Shown here piece after piece: positions 18,701-27,044 of a stretch of DNA of 64,000 nt. The stretch covers positions 6,696,001-6,760,000 of the forward strand of contig NZ_CP017248.1 in NCBI RefSeq assembly GCF_001735805.1. The letters run 5' to 3'. Source of the stretch: Streptomyces fodineus. Lineage in GTDB: Bacteria; Actinomycetota; Actinomycetes; Streptomycetales; Streptomycetaceae. Made by a program: the position numbers and the translations under genes. Below the pieces are notes generated by a model. The model had not been told where the DNA came from and ran no database searches. It saw only the letters and a program-made list of their open reading frames with translations. The stretch's first letter is position 1. The number at the start of each line of letters is the position of its first letter.

Positions 18701-19876
18701 CGGTTCGCGGCCACCGGGCTGCTCGCCGTCGCCCTGCCCGAGACGGCCGTACCGCCCTTGGACACCGGATCCTGGGCGGTCACCCCGGCCATCGCGCTCG
18801 CCCGCGCGATCGAGAGCGACCTGTCCGCCACCGACGACTCCGACGGCGCCTGGCAGCGCGTGCAGAAGCGGCTCAGCGAGGAGTACAAGAAGCTCCAGGA
18901 CGCGCTATCCCGGGGCGGTCACAGCGCCTCGGCCCGGATGACCGAGGATGGCATGGTCGTCGAGATCGTCTACCAGGGCCGTACCCGGGCCGTCCCCGAC
19001 CTCACCGAGGCCCTCGCCGTGGAAGTCGCCGAGCTGACCCGCATCCTGTCCGCGCACGAGCGGGAGATCCTCGAAACCCACCTGCTGACCGAGGTCGCCG
19101 GCACCCTGCAGGAGCTGATCGGCGCCGCCGAGCGCCAGGTGCAGGCCATGAACGAAGAACTGAAGGAGCGGCCCACCTCCACCGGCATGCGACTGCGGCT
19201 CGTCTGGCGCCCCTCGCGCAAGGCGCCAACGGGTCTGACGCAGGCTCGCGAGCGGCTGCGCCAGTCCGCCGACGCCTGGGCGGCCGAGGACCGGGCCGCG
19301 GTCGGCGAGTTCCTCCAGGCCGAGATCGCCCGCCGGCAGGCCGACGACACCGCGGGCAGCTGGCTGGAGGTGCTCACCGCGGCCCTCGACTACCGCGCCT
19401 GGCACGAGTTCGGCATCGAACGCCACCAGCACGGCAAGTGGGTTCCCGCCACCGGGCCCGCCTCCGGCGGCGAGCGCGTCCTGGCCGTGAGCGTGCCGCT
19501 GTTCGCCGCGGCTTCCTCCCACTACGCCACGGCCGCCCCCCACGCCCCCCGGCTGGTCACCCTGGACGAGGCCTTCGCCGGCGTCGACGACGACTCCCGC
19601 GCCAAGTGCCTTGGCCTGCTCCACGCTTTCGACCTGGACGTGGTGATGACGTCCGAACGTGAATGGGCCTGCTACCCGCAGGTCCCGGGCATCGCCATCG
19701 CCCAGCTCTCCCGTGTCGACGAGATCCCGGCGGTCCTGGTGACCCGCTGGGAGTGGGACGGCACCGCACGGGGCAGGGGCAGTGAACCGGGTCGCCCGAC
19801 GGGAGGCATCCCCGAGCAGACCGGTCCACGGGCGATTCCGGAGGTGGCCGGAAGCGAGGACGCCGCGTGGGCATGA
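15722..19876 (+). CDS. jetC: Wadjet JetC, SMC/MukB-like ATPase (type II; TIGR02680)
   Basis: 1384 residues with SMC architecture. Walker A (GNNGTGKSK) is at about 40-48. Two long Ala/Glu/Arg-rich coiled-coil arms (about 230-560 and 730-1010) flank a central hinge-like region. The signature ASGGERVLAV is at about 1246, and Walker B VTLDEAFAGVDDDSR at about 1280. Known role of the family: with JetA/B it extrudes loops of circular DNA so that JetD can cleave plasmids. An oddity is a roughly 13-codon in-frame insertion at 17813-17852, in the hinge-side region, made by a palindromic repeat. Confidence 0.94.
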   Translation: MTALPQPTPGRWRPLRLGLVDLFYYDTEEFWFRDGRLLLRGNNGTGKSKVLALTLPFLLDGDLSPRRVEPDADPGKRMEWNLLLGGEHPHPERLGYTWIEFGRVDTDTGQTHFRTLACGLKAVAGRGIARHWYAVTDQRIGQDLSLLDATGTALSRDRLAEALAGHGMVYDTATAYRRAVDEALFGLGERRYAALVDLLIQLRQPQLSKRPNEAALSRALTEALPPMDQAVIADVAEAFRSLDEEKDELRAASEAERAASAFLDHYRRYARVAARRRARLPRSEHARYEQLHRDLAQARTEREQAEADREAAAGRIAELEEMATRLKAQQAALREGPEMRSARELEQAAAEARRSAEDLKRAEADRQDAAQAHTRALGRLGTAERRLAAAEDRIRDLAARARDTAAAARIDEAPRTDGAPEAELRRAAEEAVARRRRTIEHVEELADRTDRAAAERRSAARRLDEAETEAGHTARRQAEAEEAAEAAGTDLVARVRAHLDACEELAVPDAAGLLDATQDWVTHCQGPYPAREAAGQAHRARAAHLADQAAVLGQELAGLKARRAEAERELAELEAGGQRGPAAPHTRTPGLREQVPGAPLWRLVEFRDHVTAGEQAGLEAALEASGLLDAWVCPDGTALRADGHDILLSPLSPAGPLPGSTLADVLRPAVDHGDPRAAAVGEQTVARLLTGVGLGSGWGSPRSSEVESGGDTWVSADGRFRVGALTGSWSKQVAVYVGEGAREEARRARITALHGELAAYTEDLARLDAERATVARRRGTLDAELTGLPDDAGLRHAHALAAAASDTAHRARVRRNERAAELGEASRQEAEATTELADTAAAVNLPTGRADLAAVRQALSDHTVVLAGLWPALGERADAARALADEHAEAQRAGEKVAELARRAEEAARIATAADERHATLRSTVGAAVAELERRLADTADALTACDREQRRAREDMTAADRRAHLALGHIERLEVDVREATAARAVAIAALQRFAATGLLAVALPETAVPPLDTGSWAVTPAIALARAIESDLSATDDSDGAWQRVQKRLSEEYKKLQDALSRGGHSASARMTEDGMVVEIVYQGRTRAVPDLTEALAVEVAELTRILSAHEREILETHLLTEVAGTLQELIGAAERQVQAMNEELKERPTSTGMRLRLVWRPSRKAPTGLTQARERLRQSADAWAAEDRAAVGEFLQAEIARRQADDTAGSWLEVLTAALDYRAWHEFGIERHQHGKWVPATGPASGGERVLAVSVPLFAAASSHYATAAPHAPRLVTLDEAFAGVDDDSRAKCLGLLHAFDLDVVMTSEREWACYPQVPGIAIAQLSRVDEIPAVLVTRWEWDGTARGRGSEPGRPTGGIPEQTGPRAIPEVAGSEDAAWA
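17813..17852 (+). repeat. GC-rich palindromic repeat inserted in frame in jetC
   Basis: The element runs TGGGGGTCC...CGAAGTC...GTGGGGGAG and can fold into a hairpin (CCCCCGCTCGA arm, GCGAAG loop, TCGAGAGTGGGGG arm). It adds residues WGSPRSSEVESG between GLGSG and DTWVSADG, where I expect the family to run through directly. I recognise the pattern as one of the dispersed hairpin repeats common between Streptomyces genes. A related copy lies at 54285-54315. Confidence 0.75.
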
Positions 19877-21168
19877 GCGAGAGGGGCACGAACGAGCGGC
19901 AGGACATCAGGGAGTGTACGAGCACCCCCCGGCAGCCCACCGCACCCGTCGACCGCGACCGGCTGACCCGGTTGCTCGGCGGGGCCGACCTCGCCTGGCT
20001 GATCGACCGCGTACGCCACCGTATGGCGCGGGACGAACACCTCACCGGCTCGGTCACGCTGACCGCCCCCACCTCCGCGCAGCGGGCCGCCGTCGAACGG
20101 CTGCTGGGCCGCGCGCCCGGCGCAGGACGTGGGCTGAGCGTTCGCCTCGAGGCCGTGGACGCCGTCCTGCGCCGCTCCGGCGTCAGCCCTGACGGGCTGG
20201 GCGCCGCCGTCACCGCCCTCACGGGACCCGTCACTCGGCTGGCCGACGTACGCGAGCGGGAGGAGCGCGCCTGGCGGGAGGCGTACACGCCGCTCGATGA
20301 ACTCGTCCGCACTGACAGGCCCCAACTGGACGACTGGGCGGAGAGGGTCGTCTCGGACGGCCTCGTACGCCGGCTCGCCCGCACCCCACAGGTGGCGAAG
20401 AACCTGCTGGACAACGCCGCCCAGGCCCTGCGTCGGCTGCCGGTCGATCCCGCCGTGTCCCTGCCCGTCTTCTCAGGCGCCACCTTCGGCGACGCTCACG
20501 CCCTCGACGACGGCTCCCCGCTCGCCACCCTCGTCCTGTCCGGCATCCGCGCGCTGACCGGCTTCCCGGACGGCAGCGGAGCCGAGTGGCGCCGCGAGGC
20601 ATGGGCGTCGGCCGGGCTCCTCAGGGACGCCCTGTCCGCCACGGTCCTGACCCTGGGTCTCCGCGGCTCCCCCGCCCTTGACTGGTCGGCCGACGAAAGC
20701 GAACCCGCGGTCCTGACGCTGCGGCAACTCATCCGGCACCCGCCACGCACGGCACCCGCCGTTGTCCGCGTCTGCGAGAACCCGGCCGTCCTGGCCACCG
20801 CAGCCGACGCCCTGGGCACTGCCTGCCCGCCCTTGGTCTGCCTCCAGGGTCAGCCCTCGGCCGCCGCCCTCACCCTGCTGCGCCACCTGCACACCCAAGG
20901 AAGCACGTTGCGCTACCACGGTGACTTCGACTGGGGCGGCCTGCGCATCGCCTCAGCCCTGCTGCGCCGCATCCCCTGGCACCCCTGGCGTTACACGGCC
21001 GCCGACTACCGCAGCGCGGTCGCCGCCGCCTCACTGGCCCCGCGCCTGACCGGCACGCCGACCACCGCCGCGTGGGACCCGGACCTGCCCGCGGCCCTCA
21101 CCGAACTCGGCGTGCGCATCGAGGAGGAGACAGTGCTCGACGACCTGCTGGCCGACCTCGGCCACTGA
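19873..21168 (+). CDS. jetD: Wadjet JetD, Toprim-type nuclease (type II; TIGR02679)
   Basis: 431 residues. The C-terminal third has the Toprim signature of DUF2399/DUF3323 proteins: VCENPAVLATAADAL supplies the conserved Glu, and RYHGDFDWGGLRIA (about 347-360) the DxD-type metal-binding Asp residues. JetD is the effector that nicks or cleaves closed circular DNA trapped by JetABC. ATG 19873 overlaps the jetC stop by four bases; a GTG two codons upstream is possible. Last gene of the operon. Only 40 bp separate it from transposase debris. Confidence 0.9.
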   Translation: MSERGTNERQDIRECTSTPRQPTAPVDRDRLTRLLGGADLAWLIDRVRHRMARDEHLTGSVTLTAPTSAQRAAVERLLGRAPGAGRGLSVRLEAVDAVLRRSGVSPDGLGAAVTALTGPVTRLADVREREERAWREAYTPLDELVRTDRPQLDDWAERVVSDGLVRRLARTPQVAKNLLDNAAQALRRLPVDPAVSLPVFSGATFGDAHALDDGSPLATLVLSGIRALTGFPDGSGAEWRREAWASAGLLRDALSATVLTLGLRGSPALDWSADESEPAVLTLRQLIRHPPRTAPAVVRVCENPAVLATAADALGTACPPLVCLQGQPSAAALTLLRHLHTQGSTLRYHGDFDWGGLRIASALLRRIPWHPWRYTAADYRSAVAAASLAPRLTGTPTTAAWDPDLPAALTELGVRIEEETVLDDLLADLGH

Positions 21169-21208
21169 GCGAGGGCGCGCCAGGGGACACGCAGGGGACG
21201 GAGGAGTC

Positions 21209-21462
21209 GCCCCAACTCTGGACCGTCTAGCGGACCTCGGCCCGTTGCGCGGCACCATCACCGGGCACTTGGACGCCGGCTACGACTCGGACACCGCCCG
21301 CCCTCTGCTCGGTGGACGCGGACTGCACGGACGCATCGCGCACAAAAAGGAGAAGGCACCGTTCAGGCCAGTCGGCGTTGGCTCGAAAGCGCTCACGCGT
21401 GGCAGAACGCCTTTCACCGTCTCGCCCGGTGCTACGAGCGTCGCGTCACTGTCAGTAAGTGA
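21209..21462 (+). pseudogene. IS5-family transposase remnant (frameshifted 3' part)
   Basis: The first frame encodes LDRLADLGPL, then HLDAGYDSDTARPLL and GLHGRIAHKKEKAP. After a one-base shift near 21360 the next frame reads VQASRRWLESAHAWQNAFHR and LARCYERRVTVSK, then stops. Together these match the C-terminal third of IS5-like transposases (DAGYDS, then RRW-E---AWQNAF-RL-RCYERR). The catalytic DDE start is absent and no terminal repeats were found. It marks the downstream side of the jet operon. Confidence 0.85.
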
Positions 21463-21502
21463 GTCGGCCTCACCAGTACAACCACCAGTCACATTCTCAC
21501 TG

Positions 21503-22483
21503 TCAGTAGCGGTCCATCATCCGCATCTGCTCCTCCGTGTGGTGCTCTCCCACAGCAGGCGGCAGGGCGTCGAGCCGCGCGAACTGCTCGGGGTTCAGCC
21601 GGACATCGGCGGCCGCAGTGTTCTCCTCGACGCGGGTGACCCGTCGGGTGCCGGGGATGGGGACGACATCGTCTCCCCGGGCGAGCAGCCAGGCGAGGGC
21701 GATCTGCGCCGGGGTGGCACCGGCCTCTGCGGCGACGGCCTCGATCTCATCGGCAATGTGCAGGTTCCGCGGGAAGTTCTCCTCAGTGAAGCGGGGATTG
21801 TCGGCCCGTAGGTCGGTGGCGTCGAAGTGCCCGGTCGAGCGGACGGTGCCCGTGAGGAAGCCATGGCCGAGTGGCGAATACGCTACGAATCCGATGTCCA
21901 GTTCTCGCAGGACCGGCAGCACAGTCTTCTCGGGGTCACGGGTCCACACGGAGTACTCGGACTGGAGCGCGGTGATCGGATGGACGGCATGGGCGCGGCG
22001 GATCGTGGCGGGGCCTGCCTCGGAGAGGCCGATGTGGCGGATCTTGCCTTCGGCGACAAGCGTGGCGAGGGCACCGACGGTGTCCTCGATGGGGGTGTGC
22101 GGGTCGACACGGTGCTGGTAGTAGAGATCGATGTACTCGGTCCCGAGTCGGCGTAGCGAACCCTCCACGGCAGTGCGAATGTTCCCTGGGCTGCTGTCCA
22201 ACTGCCCCGGACCGCCGCCCGCGTGGGAGACCAGTCCGAACTTCGTGGCGAGCACCACCTGGTCGCGGCGGCCCTTGATTGCCCGGCCGACGAGCCGTTC
22301 GTTGGTGTACGGCCCGTAGATCTCGGCGGTGTCGAGGAACGTCGCACCGAGTTCGAAGGTCCGGTGCATGGCACGGACGGACTCCCCGTCGTCCGCTCCC
22401 GAGCCCGTATAGCCGAAGGACATGCCCATGGCTCCCAGACCGATCCGGGAGACTTCCAGGTCCCGCAGTTTTGTGTATCTCAT
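21503..22483 (-). CDS. Aldo/keto reductase
   Basis: 326 residues of the AKR superfamily, YajO/AKR13-like. The order is TKLRDLEVSRIGLGAMGMS, FLDTAEIYGPYTNERLVGRA (catalytic Asp and Tyr), an LVVLATKFG-like strand with the catalytic Lys, and YIDLYYQHRVDP supplying the His. NADPH binding is through the C-terminal segment PIPGTRRVTRVEEN. The ATG at 22483 is preferred, with GGGAGG upstream; the longer frame adds a low-quality leader. It reduces aldehydes or ketones; substrate unknown. It may not belong to the chloramphenicol cluster, which starts 150 bp upstream on the same strand. Confidence 0.88.
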   Translation of the reverse strand: MRYTKLRDLEVSRIGLGAMGMSFGYTGSGADDGESVRAMHRTFELGATFLDTAEIYGPYTNERLVGRAIKGRRDQVVLATKFGLVSHAGGGPGQLDSSPGNIRTAVEGSLRRLGTEYIDLYYQHRVDPHTPIEDTVGALATLVAEGKIRHIGLSEAGPATIRRAHAVHPITALQSEYSVWTRDPEKTVLPVLRELDIGFVAYSPLGHGFLTGTVRSTGHFDATDLRADNPRFTEENFPRNLHIADEIEAVAAEAGATPAQIALAWLLARGDDVVPIPGTRRVTRVEENTAAADVRLNPEQFARLDALPPAVGEHHTEEQMRMMDRY

Positions 22484-22636
22484 CGGGCCGCCTCCCTTGG
22501 GGCGTAGGTGGGTGGGACGGTCGCCGGGCCACCGTCCCGTTCGCGCCCCGGGGGACGGGCGGACGGGCGTGAACGGTGGCCCGGCGACGATCATCGCCGC
22601 GTCACGCGGCCGGCCGGACCTGCTCGGCGGTGACGG

Positions 22637-24355
22637 TCACACCTCGTACTCGACGCCAACGCCGCCGAAGTGAAGCCGGCCCTGTACGACGACCTTGTCG
22701 CCGTTCTCGTCGTAGCCGGTGAGGAGGCCCGCCTCCATCAGCCGTAGGACGATCTGGGTGCTCAACTCCTGCCTGCCGACGGCGCCGAGGCGCTTGACGA
22801 GCATCTTGTAGCCGAACTCCTCCTCGGCGAGATCCTGGAAGATCTGCCGGGTCTCGTCGTCCATCGGGTACTGGGCCATGTCGAGACCGTCCTCGTTGGC
22901 CAGGACCTCCCGTTGCTCCAGCCGGAAGCCGATCGGCTCGACCCGGTAGTACGGCTTGAGGACCGCCTTGCCGCCGGTCCACCGGAAGCGGCTGATGCTG
23001 TTCAGTCGTTTGGTGAGGTCGCTGATCCAGCGCACCCGCGCAGCATTGAGTTCCGCCTCGCTGAACTCGTCGCTGAGCTCCGGACGCTGGTGCCGGCCGA
23101 TGGATATCATGGTGGACGCCCGGTCGCGAAACGATGCCACGGTCCCTCCGGGGTCCTCCGTGTCGTTGCTCACCAGGTTCTCGAACCACTGCTTGCGGCT
23201 CAGACGTTCGTCGTCGGACTCGGTGATCCGCCGCTTCCTCCAGAACTCGGAGTCGGGCTCGGTGAAGGAGGCGAAAGTGTAGAAGGAGGCGAGGAACTGG
23301 TGGTACTGCTCGTAGGCATCGCGGTACGTCCGGTTGTACCAGGCGTGCACCGTGTCCCTCTCGTCCTCGTGCCGGGTGATGCGGTCGATGGCCGCGGCGG
23401 CGGAGACAGCCGACTGCGAGGCCAGGTGCACCCCCTGTGAGAACAGCGGATCGGTGAAACAGGCGGCGTCACCGCAGAGGAAGAAGCGGTCGGCGGAGAA
23501 CACCTCGGTGTCGTATGACCAGTCGTGCACGATACGGACCTCGTCGACCTGCTTCGCGCCACCGAGGATGTCCGTTGCCTGGACGCACTTCGCGAGGGTG
23601 GTCCGATAGAACTCGTCGGCGCCCCGCTCCCGAACCTCGGCGGCCTTGGAGCGGTCCACGACCAGTCCGACGCTGTACAGGTCGTTCTTCACGGGGATCA
23701 TCCAGACCCAACCGTCTTCGAACGTGATCGAGTACGTGGTGCCCTTCAGGTCTCCCCGGAAGGGGTCCTCCAGCCGGAAGTACGACCAGACCGCGAAGTT
23801 CCGGTAGAACTCGTCGTATCGGCGCACGCCCAGCTTGCGGGCGAGCGGTCCACCAGAGCCACCCGCGTCGATGACGAAGTCGCTCTCGACGGTCACCGCG
23901 TCCGCATTACCATGACGGACCGTCAGGACCACGCGGTCGGGGCGGGACAGGTCGACGTCGGTTACGGGGGACTCCTCGTGGACGGCTATCCCGCGGCGCC
24001 GGGCCTCGTCGAGCAGGAGCTCGTCAAACTCCTCGCGCTTCACCTGGACAGCGTGGTCGAAGACCCAAGGTGCGACCTTGGGGGCCGCGAACGAGAAGGT
24101 CCAGGGGGCTTGGTCCTGGCCCCAGAGAAAGGTCGCCGAGGGCTTCTTCACGTAGTTCTGCGCGTCGATCCTCTCCTGGAGGCCGAGGCGGTTGAGGATC
24201 GACATCGTCCCGGGGAGCAGGGACTCGCCGATCCGGTAGCGGGGGAAGCGGGACCGTTCATAGATCGTGACGTCATGGCCGAGTTTGTGCAGCGTGAGGC
24301 CCGCGACACTGCCGGCCGGCCCTCCGCCGATGATCGCCACCTTCGATCGTGCCAT
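22637..24355 (-). CDS. cmlS: FADH2-dependent halogenase CmlS (dichloroacetyl formation)
   Basis: 572 residues. The GGGPAGS dinucleotide motif (10-16) binds FAD. The halogenase signature WxWxIP is present as WVWMIP (216-221). GDAACFTDPLFSQGVHLAS (295-313) is the second flavin motif of this halogenase branch. D278 in VHDWSYD is close to the position of the Asp reported to bind FAD covalently in CmlS (from memory, D277). It chlorinates the carrier- or CoA-bound acyl precursor of the dichloroacetyl group. The ATG at 24355 is 6 bases after AAGGAG; the GTG one codon upstream is too close. Last gene of the leftward operon. Confidence 0.92.
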   Translation of the reverse strand: MARSKVAIIGGGPAGSVAGLTLHKLGHDVTIYERSRFPRYRIGESLLPGTMSILNRLGLQERIDAQNYVKKPSATFLWGQDQAPWTFSFAAPKVAPWVFDHAVQVKREEFDELLLDEARRRGIAVHEESPVTDVDLSRPDRVVLTVRHGNADAVTVESDFVIDAGGSGGPLARKLGVRRYDEFYRNFAVWSYFRLEDPFRGDLKGTTYSITFEDGWVWMIPVKNDLYSVGLVVDRSKAAEVRERGADEFYRTTLAKCVQATDILGGAKQVDEVRIVHDWSYDTEVFSADRFFLCGDAACFTDPLFSQGVHLASQSAVSAAAAIDRITRHEDERDTVHAWYNRTYRDAYEQYHQFLASFYTFASFTEPDSEFWRKRRITESDDERLSRKQWFENLVSNDTEDPGGTVASFRDRASTMISIGRHQRPELSDEFSEAELNAARVRWISDLTKRLNSISRFRWTGGKAVLKPYYRVEPIGFRLEQREVLANEDGLDMAQYPMDDETRQIFQDLAEEEFGYKMLVKRLGAVGRQELSTQIVLRLMEAGLLTGYDENGDKVVVQGRLHFGGVGVEYEV

Positions 24356-24457
24356 CACATTCTCCTTGGGACGGGAACAGGCTGATGCGACTCCGCGCCG
24401 GTGCGGTCACGGAGCGCGGAAGGAAGACCGGGGCTCGCGAGGCAGGGAAGGGGGCCC

Positions 24458-25870
24458 TCACACCCCGTCGCCGCCCGGCCGGAACCGCACCTTCTTCAGG
24501 CGATCCGACACCGCGATCGTTTCGACCACGTTGATCTTCGAGGGCATCTTGAACGGTTCGACCTTGTCGGCCAGGAACTCCGCCACGTGCTTGCGAAGGG
24601 TCGCGCGGGTGAGCTCGCCCCTCGGCTTGATGTCCACGCACACGGACTGACCAGTGATGGCGTTCGGCTTCCCGTACACGACGCAGTCCTCGACGAGGGG
24701 ACTGGTCAGCAGGATGGACTCGAGTTCGAGCGGGAGGAGTTTCTCGCCGCCGACGTTGATGACCTCCTTGGCGCGGCCCTTGATCCGGAGGTATCCGTCT
24801 GCGCCCTCTTCGACCAGGTCCCCGGTTCTGAACCAGCGGTCCTCGGTCAGCGAGTCGTCGTCGTAGTTCAGATAGCCGAGGAACTGGGTCCGGCTTCTGA
24901 GCTGGAGTTCACCGTCGACGATCCGGTACTCCACGCTGCCGTCGGCGATCCTGAAGTACGTACTGCTCGACGACTCGCTCGTGGTGCTGGCGATGCCGGT
25001 CTCGCTTGTCCCGAAGGTCTGGAGCAGCCGCACCCCCGAGAAGTTTCTGTTGACCCGCTGCAGCAGTTCCTCGGACATCGGCTCGGTGCCGTACGTGATC
25101 AGGCGCAGACTGCTGAGGTCGTATGTGCGGTGGTAGTCGCCCACCATGATCAGGTTGAGGAGGGTCGGGCTCGTGGGGAGGACGAGGATCCGGTGGCGTT
25201 CGATCAGCGCGCAGATCTCGTCGGGGGTGCGATTGCGGGGGAGTACCGCAGTGCCGCCGACAAGGAGAGTGCTGAGCAGCGAGTTGATGCCACCGATGTG
25301 ATCGAACATCAGCACCATGAGGATGTTCAGGGCGTTCGGCCGACGGCGGGGCCGCTTCCCCAGCTTCTCGCCGACGAGGGCGTCGAGACTGTGGAGGATG
25401 ACCTTCGGCGCACCGGTGCTGCCGCTGCTGAGCAGGACGAGCCCGGCGGCGTCCTCGTTGCCGAGCCGGCCGTGCACGACTGTGGTGCCGGTGTCCGCGC
25501 CTGCGCCGGGCCCGGCATCTCTGGCCTGTTGCCCGAGAGCCCGGATCTCGATTCCCGCGTCGGTCCCCCTGACCAGGTGGCCCGGCCGGCAGTGCTCGAC
25601 AAGGGTGTCGAGCGTGTTGTCGGTGAGGGTCACCACTGGCACGACCACGTTCCTGTCGAGGAAGAGCGCGAACAGCGCCGCCACCGAGTCCAGCGAGTAG
25701 TCGCCGTGCACGATCACGGTTTCGCGCGGCGCCACACCATGTTGCGCCAGCTGTTCCCGCGTGTCGCGGATACGGCCCAGGAGGTCCGCGTAGGTGACGG
25801 CGGTTCCCCGGTCGAAGAGCGCCGTCCGTGTGCCGAAGTCCTCGAACCTCCGCACCAGTTCGTCGCGCAT
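24458..25870 (-). CDS. cmlK: Acyl-CoA/acyl-ACP ligase of the dichloroacetyl branch (CmlK)
   Basis: A 470-residue adenylate-forming enzyme. The phosphate loop is LVLLSSGSTGAPK, the aromatic/ATP motif is LITYGTEPMS, and the C-terminal hinge and lysine region is GYLRIKGRAKEVINVGGEKL. It activates a carboxylic acid, here probably the halogenated two-carbon unit or its precursor, for transfer to the adjacent carrier protein. Its ATG follows the cmlJ TGA with no gap, so expression is coupled. Assignment rests on domain type plus location between cmlS and cmlJ. Confidence 0.87.
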   Translation of the reverse strand: MRDELVRRFEDFGTRTALFDRGTAVTYADLLGRIRDTREQLAQHGVAPRETVIVHGDYSLDSVAALFALFLDRNVVVPVVTLTDNTLDTLVEHCRPGHLVRGTDAGIEIRALGQQARDAGPGAGADTGTTVVHGRLGNEDAAGLVLLSSGSTGAPKVILHSLDALVGEKLGKRPRRRPNALNILMVLMFDHIGGINSLLSTLLVGGTAVLPRNRTPDEICALIERHRILVLPTSPTLLNLIMVGDYHRTYDLSSLRLITYGTEPMSEELLQRVNRNFSGVRLLQTFGTSETGIASTTSESSSSTYFRIADGSVEYRIVDGELQLRSRTQFLGYLNYDDDSLTEDRWFRTGDLVEEGADGYLRIKGRAKEVINVGGEKLLPLELESILLTSPLVEDCVVYGKPNAITGQSVCVDIKPRGELTRATLRKHVAEFLADKVEPFKMPSKINVVETIAVSDRLKKVRFRPGGDGV

Positions 25871-26569
25871 TCAGTGCACACCCCCAAGGAAGAGCGTCTC
25901 GCCCGTGATGAACCCCGACTGTCTGCCGATAAGGAACTCGACCGGACCAATGATGTCGGCCGTTGTGCACTGCCGAGATATCGCCTGACGTGTGATCAGT
26001 TCGTCGATCTTCGGTCGGGGAACGGTTCTCGTCAGTACGGTGTGAACCGGTGGAAGTCCGATTCCGTTGACCCTGATGTCAAATGCGGCCAGTTCCTTGC
26101 TCATCACGCGGACGAGTTGTTCGACGGCGCCCTTGCTGGCTGAATAGGCAAGTTGTCCTTCGAGGGCCCACGGCACCGCGACTGTAGAGATGTTCAGGAT
26201 CGCGGAACTCGGCTCCGTCGTCTTCCGTAGTAATTTGACCGCTTCCCGGCAACAGTTCAGCACGGCGAAGAAGTTGATGTCGAAGATCTTGCGGGAAACC
26301 TCGTCCGGCGTCGTCATGAAGTGGTTCATCGACGACGTGCCGGCATTGTTGACCAACGCGTCGAGCTTTCCGTATTCCTGCCGGACGCTCCGGAACATCT
26401 TTTTCGTCTGGCCTAGGTCCGCGAGATCCACCTGATGGTGCCGGTAGCGCGGATGGTCGACGCCCGCAGGTCTCCTGCTGCACCCGATGACGTCATGGCC
26501 CATCTCGAGGAAGTGCTCCGCGAGGGCCTTGCCGATCCCGGTCCGGGTGCCAGTGATCATGAGGATCAT
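25871..26569 (-). CDS. cmlJ: Short-chain dehydrogenase/reductase CmlJ
   Basis: A 232-residue classical SDR. TGTRTGIG is the cofactor glycine motif, NNAG is the structural motif, and the catalytic Ser/Tyr/Lys are in ISTVAVP...YSASKGA. In the chloramphenicol pathway an SDR here is thought to reduce an oxidised side-chain intermediate; that assignment is from published cluster comparisons recalled from memory. A TTA codon occurs at 26231-26233. The gene lies 17 bp downstream of the carrier-protein gene in the leftward operon. Confidence 0.83.
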   Translation of the reverse strand: MILMITGTRTGIGKALAEHFLEMGHDVIGCSRRPAGVDHPRYRHHQVDLADLGQTKKMFRSVRQEYGKLDALVNNAGTSSMNHFMTTPDEVSRKIFDINFFAVLNCCREAVKLLRKTTEPSSAILNISTVAVPWALEGQLAYSASKGAVEQLVRVMSKELAAFDIRVNGIGLPPVHTVLTRTVPRPKIDELITRQAISRQCTTADIIGPVEFLIGRQSGFITGETLFLGGVH

Positions 26570-26586
26570 AAGACGGGTGACCTGCG

Positions 26587-26892
26587 CTAACCGTGGGCAC
26601 CGACGAGCTCTAGCTCCTCCTCGATGAAGCCGATCAGCCTGCGCACGCTGCTGAACGGACTCACCCGGCGAGACACGGCCTTCTCCGAGGTGAGCGACAC
26701 CTCCACGCCGAACTCGTCCTCGAGATTCTCCTCGACCGCCGAGAGAAAGGCCACCAGATACATCGACTCGAAGACGCCGGCGTCACCATAGAGGCATAAG
26801 TCGAGCACATTGTCGGTGGAAATCTTCTCCTCACGCGTCCGGTTGATCTCGTCGAGCGCCATCACGACGATGCTCTGGATTCGTTCCTTCAC
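26587..26892 (-). CDS. Discrete acyl carrier protein of the chloramphenicol cluster
   Basis: 101 residues of carrier-protein size and helix pattern. The likely phosphopantetheine serine is S43 in GVFESMYLV, an ESM variant of the usual DSL/DSM. EENLEDEFGVEV is the typical helix II end. It would be modified by the cluster's own phosphopantetheinyl transferase and could carry the two-carbon unit to be dichlorinated. The GTG at 26892 is preferred because GGAGG lies 7 bases upstream; a GTG at 26913 precedes that site. TTA codon at 26797-26799. First gene of the leftward operon, facing cmlI. Confidence 0.75.
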   Translation of the reverse strand: MKERIQSIVVMALDEINRTREEKISTDNVLDLCLYGDAGVFESMYLVAFLSAVEENLEDEFGVEVSLTSEKAVSRRVSPFSSVRRLIGFIEEELELVGAHG

Positions 26893-27044
26893 AATCGAGC
26901 CTCCGTCCAGCACAACAGACAGAACAGATCGGGGCGCGTCGGCCGGCAGGTGATCCGGGCCGACGCTTGAATGTTTATTTCACATGCTCCGGGCACCCGC
27001 AAGGCTGTTCATCTTGTACAGGTCGACGGCGACCTCCGGCGGGT

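Noticed and set aside
21446..21508. 12-bp direct repeat TCACTGTCAGTA (21446-21457 and 21497-21508) as an insertion target duplication
   Set aside because: It lies partly inside the transposase remnant and the aldo/keto reductase stop codon, with no element ends between the copies.
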